From assembly GCA_910586955.1 (NCBI GenBank), contig CAJUMM010000126.1, positions 1-6,485 of the forward strand: a DNA stretch of 6,485 nt. The letters run 5' to 3'. Origin of the DNA: an uncultured Lachnospiraceae bacterium. Its GTDB lineage: Bacteria; Bacillota; Clostridia; Lachnospirales; Lachnospiraceae. The notes under the pieces are model-generated. The model was not told the DNA's origin and did not search any database. It saw nothing but the letters and a program-made list of their open reading frames with translations. This document shows, one piece after another, positions 1-6,081 of this stretch (positions are counted from its first letter, which is position 1; every line of letters starts with the position of its first letter). The position numbers and the translations under genes are program-made.

Positions 1-15
1 GGTTTAAAAAATGAA

Positions 16-27
16 CTTGTATACAAG
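16..27. repeat. Perfect 12-base palindrome upstream of flgB
   Basis: The sequence CTTGTATACAAG equals its own reverse complement and lies 15 bases before the flgB start codon. The core TTGTATACAA resembles the two-fold symmetric operators bound by some dimeric repressors, for example of the GntR type. As RNA it could form only a weak hairpin of about 4 base pairs, just upstream of the purine-rich ribosome binding site. Whether it is functional cannot be decided here, because the promoter region lies outside the window. Confidence 0.35.
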
Positions 28-42
28 AAGGGAAGACTGACC

Positions 43-426
43 ATGAATTATATGTTTGGAAATTCAATTTCCATGTCTCAGAAATCACTGGAATTCTTGT
101 GGGCAAAGCAGGTTGTGATTTCCCAGAATCTGACAAATGTGGACACGCCGGGTTACAAGTCTAAGTACGTAACCTTTGAAGAGGCTTATCAGAAGCGCCT
201 GAAATTGGCGAGAGCGTCGGCAACTCCCGCCCAGACCCGCAGTATCATAGAAAATTCCTACTATACAGTAAATGAAAAGGACAGCTCCGCTCGTCTGGAT
301 GAGAACAACGTAAATGCAGATGCGGAGGAAGTAGAGATGGCAAGGGCCCAGCTTCAGTACCAGTATGTGCTGAATGCTATTAACAGCGATTTTTCCAGGC
401 TGCGCTCTGTGATCAAAGGCCAGTAG
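43..426 (+). CDS. flgB: Flagellar basal-body proximal rod protein FlgB
   Basis: FlgB is a proximal rod subunit, exported by the flagellar type III apparatus and assembled above the MS ring in the cell envelope. The 127-residue product is about the usual FlgB length. It carries the rod/hook N-terminal signature at residues 29-39 (NLTNVDTPGYK). It also has the FlgB-type C-terminal end: an NNVNADAEEVEMA stretch near residues 88-100, then a long helix ending LRSVIKG. These paired terminal helices form the coiled coil of axial proteins. There is no cleavable signal peptide, as expected for type III export. The ATG at 43 follows a purine-rich site (AAGAAGGGAAG, about 25-35). The frame is open upstream to the window edge, but the family length supports this ATG. 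It is the first gene seen and probably at or near the start of the operon. In most relatives flgC follows directly; here fliE does. Confidence 0.96.
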   Translation: MNYMFGNSISMSQKSLEFLWAKQVVISQNLTNVDTPGYKSKYVTFEEAYQKRLKLARASATPAQTRSIIENSYYTVNEKDSSARLDENNVNADAEEVEMARAQLQYQYVLNAINSDFSRLRSVIKGQ

Positions 427-450
427 GAGCACAGGTGAATGAGGAGACGG

Positions 451-456
451 AAGGAG
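451..456 (+). promoter_or_regulatory. Ribosome binding site deciding the fliE start
   Basis: AAGGAG lies 10 bases before the ATG at 467 but only 1 base before an in-frame TTG at 458. The usable spacing therefore favours ATG 467, which shortens the protein by three residues relative to the TTG start. Confidence 0.65.
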
Positions 457-466
457 TTTGTTTGAT

Positions 467-787
467 ATGGAAGATCTATTTATCACCCCCATGACCGGGA
501 TACAGGCCATCGGCGCTGCAGGCGGCGTGGGAGAACAGGCACAGAAAATTTCAGGACAGGACGGGATTTCCCTTTTCCAGGGTATTTTCCAGGATATGAT
601 CGGAGAGGTCCGGGATCTGGAAGATAATTATGAGAAGCAGAAATATCTTCTGGCTACGGGGCAGATTGATGATCCCCATACGGTTCCCATTGCGGGGGCC
701 CAGCTGCAGCTGTCCGTGGATATGCTGATTCAGCTTCGGAATAAAGCCTTGGAAGCGTACAATTCTTTGATTACAATGTCCATGTAA
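467..787 (+). CDS. fliE: Flagellar hook-basal body protein FliE
   Basis: FliE is the small adapter joining the MS ring and export gate to the proximal rod, and one of the first exported flagellar proteins. From ATG 467 the product is 106 residues, close to the usual length of about 100-110. The family shape is clear. There is a variable Gly/Gln-rich N-terminus, a central segment with G65-QIDDPH (residues 65-71) matching the family's conserved acidic/His position, and the C-terminal hallmark RNKALEAY at residues 91-98 just before the end. An in-frame TTG at 458 would add three residues but is too close to the Shine-Dalgarno site. The gene begins 40 bases after flgB, in the place where flgC normally stands, and is followed 41 bases later by fliF. 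Confidence 0.95.
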   Translation: MEDLFITPMTGIQAIGAAGGVGEQAQKISGQDGISLFQGIFQDMIGEVRDLEDNYEKQKYLLATGQIDDPHTVPIAGAQLQLSVDMLIQLRNKALEAYNSLITMSM

Positions 788-828
788 GGCGAAAAAGAAT
801 TTTTACATAGAAGGGAAAAGAAACGGCC

Positions 829-2436
829 ATGAAGGAAAGACTTGCGCAATTAAAGGCGGTTGTTTCTAAGCTGGACAGCAAAATGAAGAAAATCATCCTG
901 GCAGGAGCTGCCGGGCTGGTGGTCTTTGCTATTGTTGTCGCTTTGCTGCTGAACAGGGACCGGGGATACGAGGTCCTCTTTTCCAACCTTGGAACGGAAG
1001 AGGCGCAGCAGATTATAGGAAAATTGCAGGAATCACAGATTGATTACCAATATACAAAGAACGGGGAGATTCTGGTTCCCTCCAATGTGCTGGATCAGAC
1101 CAGGGCGAACCTGGCTCTGGAAGGCTATCCCAAGAACGGCTTCGGTTATCAGGTATTTACGGAGAATGCAGGCCTTATGACTACGGACTCCGATAAGAAG
1201 CGTTATGCGGTTTACGATCTGCAGAACCGGATTGCTGCTACCATCATGCTCTTTGACGGAGTGCGGGATGCCCATGTAACCATTGCCCTGGGAGAGGAGC
1301 GGAAATACGTCTTAAGCGACGAGAATGTCCAGCAGAGTACGGCCAGTGCGGTTGTGACCATGGCTGACGGCGGCTCTCCTAGTATAGAAATGGCTTTGGC
1401 TGTACAGCGCCTGGTGGCTTCCGGGGTGCCGGGGCTGGAGGCGGAAAATGTGGCCGTCTTTGACGGAAACGGAAACGACGTATCTACCAGCGAGGAAGAC
1501 AACAAGAGCCTCACCAGCCAGGATACGGAGGAGATTGCAAGGATTATCGAGGGGCAAATCACCACCAAGGTGCTTCATGTCCTGACTCCCTTTTACGGGG
1601 AGGGCAATGTCCGGGTTTCCACCAAAGCCCAGATTAATATGGAAACCCTTCTCCGGGAGACCATTACATACAATACGCCGGAAAAGATTGATCCCAACGA
1701 CAAGACAGGGATTATTTCCCATGAACAGGGAACCGTAGAGATCTCGGGAGAGAAGGATGCAGTGGCCGGCGGCGTGGCAGGGGCTGAATCTAACGCAGAT
1801 ACAAGCGTTCCGGAATATAATACAGGGGGCGACGATGAGGATGTGGAAGGGTACGGAGCCCGTACCTGGGATCGGGACTTCCTGGTAAACCAGATTAAGG
1901 AACAGGGACAGGTGACGCCGGGGGCACTGGAAGATTTGTCCGTGTCCGTGGCTATCAACGGAGAGAGCTACGGCAGCCTGACCATCGATGACCTCAGGTC
2001 CTTGGTGGGAAATGCGGCGGGCATTGCGGAGACCGACTGGGTGAGCAAGATTTCCGTGGTAAGCGGACCCTTCTATGAGTCCTTCGACGATACGGAGCCG
2101 GAGGATGAAAAGGGAACCTTTGCCAAGATGGTTTCCAGCCCCATATTCTTTATTGTGCTGGCGGTGGTACTGGTACTGCTCATTGTTGCAGTGGTGCTTC
2201 TGGTGCTGTCCTCCAAAAAGAAGAAGAAAAAGAAGAAGGAAGAGGAAGAGGCTCTGGCTGCGGAAGCGGCGGCCCTGGCAGAACAGCTGCCATCCTTCAA
2301 TCCTGAAATTATCAACCTGCAGAATGACAAAGGCATGGAGCTGAAGCAGAATATCCGTGAGTTTACGGAGGAGAATCCTGAAATTGCGGCACAGCTTCTG
2401 AAGAATTGGCTGAATGGGGGTGGCAATGAGCAATGA
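829..2436 (+). CDS. fliF: Flagellar MS-ring protein FliF
   Basis: FliF oligomerises into the MS ring in the cytoplasmic membrane, the base on which rotor, export gate and rod assemble. The 535-residue product is normal in length. Order of parts: a basic N-terminal tail; membrane segment 1 (about residues 21-42); a YscJ/FliF ring-building domain (about 45-215); a second periplasmic region with the collar insertion, acidic around 328-342; membrane segment 2 (about 438-460); then a cytoplasmic tail. The tail begins with eight lysines and four glutamates (463-474) and ends in the FliG-binding segment containing NPEIAAQLLKNWLN (about 516-529). The ATG at 829 follows a purine-rich site (AAGGGAAAAG, 811-820). 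The stop overlaps the fliG start in an ATGA, so the two interacting proteins are probably translationally coupled. Confidence 0.97.
   Translation: MKERLAQLKAVVSKLDSKMKKIILAGAAGLVVFAIVVALLLNRDRGYEVLFSNLGTEEAQQIIGKLQESQIDYQYTKNGEILVPSNVLDQTRANLALEGYPKNGFGYQVFTENAGLMTTDSDKKRYAVYDLQNRIAATIMLFDGVRDAHVTIALGEERKYVLSDENVQQSTASAVVTMADGGSPSIEMALAVQRLVASGVPGLEAENVAVFDGNGNDVSTSEEDNKSLTSQDTEEIARIIEGQITTKVLHVLTPFYGEGNVRVSTKAQINMETLLRETITYNTPEKIDPNDKTGIISHEQGTVEISGEKDAVAGGVAGAESNADTSVPEYNTGGDDEDVEGYGARTWDRDFLVNQIKEQGQVTPGALEDLSVSVAINGESYGSLTIDDLRSLVGNAAGIAETDWVSKISVVSGPFYESFDDTEPEDEKGTFAKMVSSPIFFIVLAVVLVLLIVAVVLLVLSSKKKKKKKKEEEEALAAEAAALAEQLPSFNPEIINLQNDKGMELKQNIREFTEENPEIAAQLLKNWLNGGGNEQ
2215..2250 (+). 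repeat. 36-base pure purine tract inside fliF
   Basis: An uninterrupted A/G stretch made of AAA/AAG and GAA/GAG codons encodes Lys8-Glu4 right after the second membrane segment of FliF. It holds two runs of five A (2215-2219 and 2227-2231). The positive block at the cytoplasmic membrane face fits the positive-inside rule. The repetitive DNA makes it a candidate site for length variation or polymerase slippage. Confidence 0.7.
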
Positions 2437-3446
2437 GTGTTGATTTAGATGCAATTTCCTCAGAACAAAAAGCGGCGGCAGTCATTGTCTCCCTGGGAGC
2501 GGATAAAGCCTCTACGCTCTACAAGCACCTTGGGGAGGATGACATTGAGAAGCTGACTATTGAGGTGGCGAAGCTGCGTCATTTTGAAGCAGATGAAACC
2601 CTGGGAATTTTGGATGAGTTTTATAAGACCTGCCTCACCCAGAAGGTGGTTACGGACGGAGGCATAGAATATGCAAGAACCGTCCTGGAGAAGGCATTTG
2701 GGGAGTCCACGGCCAGCCAGCTTCTGGAGCGGGTTACCAAGTCCCTGAAGGTGCGTCCCTTCGAGTTTATCCGCAAGTCCAGCCCCAAGAATCTCTACTC
2801 CTTCCTTGCTCATGAGAGGCCCCAGATCATTGCCCTGGTGCTGTCTTATGCAGATGCGGAGCAGGCGGCGGGAGTCATTGGGGACCTGCCCCAGGATATC
2901 GGCCTTCAGGTAGTAGAGTGTATCGCGCGCCTGGACAGCGTTTCCCCGGAGGCAGTGAAGCTTGTGGAGACCCAGCTGCGCAAACGCTTTGAGAATGTGG
3001 TTACGGCCGACTACACCACCATCGGCGGTATTGATTATATTGCGGACGTTATGAACCATATGGATCGCAGCAACGAAAAGTTCATCTTCGACGAGCTGGG
3101 CAAGAAAGATGCAGAGCTTACCGAGACCATCCGCAAGAAAATGTTTGTATTCGAAGATATCCTTACCCTTGACAACCGTTCCATCCAGAGATTTATCCGG
3201 GAATGCGATGTCAAAGATTTGGTATATGCCCTCAAAGGCAGCGACGAAAACGTCAGACAGCTTGTATTTGCCAACATGTCCGGGCGTATGGCAGAGAGCG
3301 TCCAGTCCGACCTGGAGATTACGGTCAATGTGCGCCGGAAGGATGTGGAGGAAGCCCAGCAGAGAATTGTGGGCGTTATCCGCAGGTTAGAGGCGGCTGG
3401 TGAACTGTTTATCGTCAAGGGCGGAAAGGATGAGATTATTGTCTAA
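2433..3446 (+). CDS. fliG: Flagellar motor switch protein FliG
   Basis: FliG sits on the cytoplasmic face of the MS ring, binds FliF through its N-terminal domain and FliM through its middle domain, and receives torque from the stator through its C-terminal domain. The 337-residue product is full length. Visible parts: an N-terminal domain beginning EQKAAAVIVSLG (about 11-22); a middle domain with ERPQ at 128-131 where most FliG proteins have EHPQ; a Gly-Gly hinge at 198-199; MFVFEDILTLD (about 237-247); and the torque helix region ALKGSDENVRQLVFANMSGR (266-285). By spacing, K268, R285, D293 and R301 match E. coli K264, R281, D289 and R297, while S292 replaces D288. The start ATG overlaps the fliF stop by 4 bases, with GGGGGTGG at 2415-2422 as a likely ribosome binding site. 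Confidence 0.97.
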   Translation: MSVDLDAISSEQKAAAVIVSLGADKASTLYKHLGEDDIEKLTIEVAKLRHFEADETLGILDEFYKTCLTQKVVTDGGIEYARTVLEKAFGESTASQLLERVTKSLKVRPFEFIRKSSPKNLYSFLAHERPQIIALVLSYADAEQAAGVIGDLPQDIGLQVVECIARLDSVSPEAVKLVETQLRKRFENVVTADYTTIGGIDYIADVMNHMDRSNEKFIFDELGKKDAELTETIRKKMFVFEDILTLDNRSIQRFIRECDVKDLVYALKGSDENVRQLVFANMSGRMAESVQSDLEITVNVRRKDVEEAQQRIVGVIRRLEAAGELFIVKGGKDEIIV

Positions 3447-4236
3447 GGTTGTAAAAGACAAAAAGGTCATTGACACCGTACAGCTTTACCAGTTCTTTTC
3501 GGACTTCGCCATGGAGGAGGAGCCCGGGGAGGAGACAGATACAGCCGAAGAGGAAGCTGCGGCTGCGGCAGCAGCGGAAGCAGAGGCCGCCAGGCAGGCG
3601 GAGGAGGAGAGACGCCTCCGGGAGGAGCAGGAACGGGCAAGTGAGATATTGGCCCAGGCCCGCCAGGAGGCGGAAGAAATTCTTGCAAAGACCCGCCGGG
3701 AGGCAGAAGTACTCCGGCAGGAAGCCCGGGAAGCAGGCCGGGAGGAAGGCTATGCTGCCGGCCTGGAGCAGGGAAGAACAGACTCCCGGGCCCTCTATGA
3801 GCAGGAGGTAGAGAACTTTCAGAAAAATGCCGCAGACTTTATGGACAGCATCCGCCGGGAAAAAGACGAGGTAATGGAGAAATATCTGGATGATCTGAAA
3901 AAGGTTGTCCTGGCCATTGCAGAGAAAGTCATTCATACCAGCTTAAAGTCCAGTGAAAATGTCATACACCGGATGATTATAGCGGCTACCGATAAATTGA
4001 AAAAGACGGAGTGGGCGAAGATCTATATCAACAAGTGCGATGCCAAAATTACCATGAATACCGACGTGGAATTTTTGAACGCCCTGTCCCATCTGTCGGA
4101 CAATGTCAAGATCGTCGCCATGGACAATGAGGAGGAGGGCATCTGCATCATTGAGCTTCCGGAGGAGATCATAGACGCCAGCGTAAGCACACAGCTTGAA
4201 AATATCAAAGACATCCTGAACAATGCCCGTGTCTGA
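3430..4236 (+). CDS. fliH: Flagellar assembly protein FliH (export ATPase regulator)
   Basis: FliH dimers bind the export ATPase FliI, restrain it and anchor it at the C ring, acting like the peripheral stalk of rotary ATPases. From ATG 3430 the product is 268 residues. It has a short N-terminal segment, an Ala/Glu-rich low-complexity stretch with seven alanines in a row, and a long charged helix with an 11-residue repeat. Next comes the FliH hallmark, four glycines spaced by three residues (GxxxGxxxGxxxG, DNA 3736-3774), then a globular FliI-binding C-terminal domain (about the last 125 residues). Start choice is uncertain. ATG 3430 has AAGGGCGG (3417-3424) at 5 bases and overlaps fliG by 17 bases; an in-frame GTG at 3400 would add ten residues; TTG 3436 is also possible. 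Overlap with fliG suggests coupling. Confidence 0.9.
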   Translation: MRLLSKVVKDKKVIDTVQLYQFFSDFAMEEEPGEETDTAEEEAAAAAAAEAEAARQAEEERRLREEQERASEILAQARQEAEEILAKTRREAEVLRQEAREAGREEGYAAGLEQGRTDSRALYEQEVENFQKNAADFMDSIRREKDEVMEKYLDDLKKVVLAIAEKVIHTSLKSSENVIHRMIIAATDKLKKTEWAKIYINKCDAKITMNTDVEFLNALSHLSDNVKIVAMDNEEEGICIIELPEEIIDASVSTQLENIKDILNNARV

Positions 4237-4238
4237 CG

Positions 4239-4246
4239 AAAGGTGG
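4239..4246 (+). promoter_or_regulatory. Ribosome binding site deciding the fliI start
   Basis: AAAGGTGG ends 5 bases before the ATG at 4252. A GTG at 4243, in the same frame, lies within this site and would leave no proper spacing, so ATG 4252 is the preferred start. Confidence 0.6.
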
Positions 4247-4251
4247 AAGAC

Positions 4252-5553
4252 ATGTTTACGGAATTACCGGCGCGGATCATGAATACGGAGACCGTCAGCT
4301 ACATAGGGAAAATTGAAAATATTGTAGGCATGTCCATGGAAGCCTCCGGCAACCGGGCCAGCATTGGCGATATTGCCATGATTTACAACGAGGACAAGAA
4401 GAGACAGATTCCGGTGGAGGTTGTGGGCTTCCGGGACGGGCGCTGCCAGCTGATGGCCTACGAGAACATGAGCGGCATTTCCGCAGGCAGTTTCGTGAGA
4501 AATACCCGGAATCGCCTGAAGATCCCCGTAGGGGAATTTCTAAGGGGACGCATCATCGACGCCCTGGGAAATCCCATGGACGAATTGGGACCCTTTCAGT
4601 CCCAGCAGCACTATTATGTGGAGAATCCCTACATCAATCCTCTGACCCGTCCTCCTATCACGGACACCCTGGAGTTTGGCATCAAGGCCATCGACGGGCT
4701 CAACACCGTGGGGAAAGGCCAGAGAATCGGGATTTTCGCCGGCAGCGGTGTAGGAAAGAGTACCCTGCTGGGTATGATTGCAAGAAATGTCAAAGCGGAT
4801 ATCAACGTCATAGCTCTGGTAGGCGAGCGGGGCCGGGAGGTCCGGGAGTTTATAGAGAAAGATTTAGGGCCGGAGGGCTTAAAGCGTTCCATTCTGGTAG
4901 TGGCAACTTCCGACCAGCCGGCTATGCTCCGTATGAAGTGTCCCTTGGTGGCCACCACCATTGCCGAGTACTTCAAGGATCAGGGCAAGGATGTCCTTCT
5001 GATGATGGATTCCCTCACCCGTTTTGCCATGGCCCAGAGGGAGATCGGGCTTGCTACCGGAGAGCCGCCGGTGGCAAGAGGCTACACCCCCTCCATCTAT
5101 GCGGAGTTTCCCAAGCTTTTGGAGCGCAGCGGGAAATTTGAGAGAGGTTCCATTACGGGAATCTACACGGTTCTGGTGGAGGGCGACGATACCAACGAGC
5201 CCATCGCTGACACGGTCCGGGGTATCCTGGACGGCCACATCGTACTGTCCAGGAAGCTGGCCAATGAGAACCACTTTCCTGCTATCGATGTGAATGCCAG
5301 CATCTCCCGTCTGATGACGGAGATTGCAGAAAAAGATCATCAGAATCTGGCAGCCCAGATGCGCAATATTTTGAGCGTTTACAGCAAGAATGAGGATTTA
5401 ATATCCATCGGAGCCTACAAGGCGGGGACCAACCCCAGGCTGGACGACGCGGTTTCCAAGATTGATGCGGTCAATGCCTTTCTGATGCAGCGGATTGAGG
5501 ACAGTTTTTCACTGGAAGATGACATCAAGACCATGCGGAATATCCTGAGATAA
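4252..5553 (+). CDS. fliI: Flagellum-specific export ATPase FliI
   Basis: FliI is the hexameric ATPase of the flagellar type III export machine, related to the F1-ATPase beta subunit. It works in the cytoplasm beneath the export gate, with FliH and FliJ. From ATG 4252 the product is 433 residues, a normal length. An N-terminal beta-barrel-like region (about 1-90) is followed by the nucleotide-binding domain. Walker A is GSGVGKST (164-171); GERGREVRE (191-199) holds the expected catalytic glutamate; Walker B is VLLMMD (248-253), followed by SLTRFAMAQRE. The PPVARGYTPSIYAEFPKLLE stretch is at about 272-291. The C-terminal helical domain is complete (about 350-433). All motifs appear intact, so an active ATPase is expected. 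It starts 15 bases after fliH and ends 18 bases before fliJ, so the ATPase complex genes are contiguous. Confidence 0.98.
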   Translation: MFTELPARIMNTETVSYIGKIENIVGMSMEASGNRASIGDIAMIYNEDKKRQIPVEVVGFRDGRCQLMAYENMSGISAGSFVRNTRNRLKIPVGEFLRGRIIDALGNPMDELGPFQSQQHYYVENPYINPLTRPPITDTLEFGIKAIDGLNTVGKGQRIGIFAGSGVGKSTLLGMIARNVKADINVIALVGERGREVREFIEKDLGPEGLKRSILVVATSDQPAMLRMKCPLVATTIAEYFKDQGKDVLLMMDSLTRFAMAQREIGLATGEPPVARGYTPSIYAEFPKLLERSGKFERGSITGIYTVLVEGDDTNEPIADTVRGILDGHIVLSRKLANENHFPAIDVNASISRLMTEIAEKDHQNLAAQMRNILSVYSKNEDLISIGAYKAGTNPRLDDAVSKIDAVNAFLMQRIEDSFSLEDDIKTMRNILR

Positions 5554-5571
5554 GGCAGGAAAAAGAGGATT

Positions 5572-6030
5572 ATGAAAAAATTTTATTTTGCATTGGACAC
5601 GGTTTTGAGTTACAAAGAACAGGTGCTGGAGAACCTGCAGGCAGAACATGCCAGGATTATGGCAGAGATTGTGGAATGTGAGAGGGGAATTGCCCTTCTG
5701 GAAGAGGAACAGCAATCCTGTATGGAGGAGCTGGACCGGAAAAAGGCCGCCGGCATCAGCATCAACGATATGCAGACCTATGACCGTTTCCTCACAAGCC
5801 TCAGAAAGAAAATCGAGAGGGAAAAGATGCGGCTGGCTGAAATCCGCATCCGGGAAGAGAAGAAGCGGGAGGAAGTTATTGAGGCCAGGAAGGAGACGGC
5901 CTCCATAACCAAGCTCAAGGAGAAGAAGCTGGCTCAGTATGACAAGGAAGTGCAGAAGGAAGAGGAGCATTTCATCGACGAGTTTGTGTCCAACAAGAGT
6001 GCGGTAGAGAAAGCGCGTAATACTGCTTAA
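5572..6030 (+). CDS. fliJ: Flagellar export protein FliJ
   Basis: FliJ is a small antiparallel coiled coil that inserts into the FliI hexamer, links it to the export gate protein FlhA and helps escort substrates. The 152-residue product is close to the usual length of about 145-150. It is almost entirely charged helix, with two long coiled-coil segments (about 12-60 and 70-140) joined by a short turn around GISIND. The N-terminal FYFALDTVLSYKEQ and the late SITKLKEKKLAQYDKEVQKE segment resemble conserved FliJ stretches. Coiled-coil proteins diverge quickly, so much of the assignment rests on position directly after fliI and before fliK. ATG 5572 is preceded by AAGAGG (5563-5568). Confidence 0.93.
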   Translation: MKKFYFALDTVLSYKEQVLENLQAEHARIMAEIVECERGIALLEEEQQSCMEELDRKKAAGISINDMQTYDRFLTSLRKKIEREKMRLAEIRIREEKKREEVIEARKETASITKLKEKKLAQYDKEVQKEEEHFIDEFVSNKSAVEKARNTA

Positions 6031-6064
6031 CCGGAGCAGATTACGATACATATCTTAAAGAGAG

Positions 6065-6073
6065 AAAGGAGGG
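6065..6073 (+). promoter_or_regulatory. Strong Shine-Dalgarno site for fliK
   Basis: AAAGGAGGG is the best match to the 16S rRNA anti-Shine-Dalgarno sequence in the window and lies 8 bases before the ATG at 6082. It sits in the 51-base fliJ-fliK gap, in which I see no terminator hairpin. Confidence 0.8.
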
Positions 6074-6081
6074 AAAAGACA

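Noticed and set aside
11..40. Nine-codon frame (MNLYTRRED) ending two bases before flgB
   Set aside because: It has no ribosome binding site of its own visible in the window, and a frame this short is expected by chance. It only happens to contain the palindrome.
788..828. Possible internal terminator or promoter between fliE and fliF
   Set aside because: The 41 bases hold no stem-loop with a T-run and no convincing -35/-10 pair, only A-rich sequence and a ribosome binding site.
2213..2232. Possible programmed frameshift site at the AAA AAG codons of fliF
   Set aside because: The bases before the AAA AAG pairs are C and G, not the A of the efficient A AAA AAG slippery site. The zero frame runs on to a complete, conserved FliF C-terminus, so no frameshift is needed.
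1312..2454. Long open frame of 380 codons on the - strand opposite fliF
   Set aside because: It lies wholly opposite a clear fliF, its translation is rich in Leu/His/Cys with no recognisable domain, and I see no convincing ribosome binding site. It is a shadow of the sense-strand codon use.
3556..3576. Run of seven Ala codons in fliH as a microsatellite
   Set aside because: The codons are mixed (GCT, GCG, GCA), so the DNA is not a simple repeat. Ala/Glu-rich stretches are usual in FliH.
5509..6051. Open frame of 180 codons on the - strand opposite fliJ
   Set aside because: It mirrors the Lys/Glu-rich coiled-coil codons of fliJ as Leu/Phe-rich nonsense and crosses the fliI-fliJ boundary. Nothing supports it as a gene.
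6031..6081. Possible terminator after fliJ
   Set aside because: There is no GC-rich hairpin followed by T residues; the gap contains the fliK ribosome binding site and looks like a normal intra-operon spacer.
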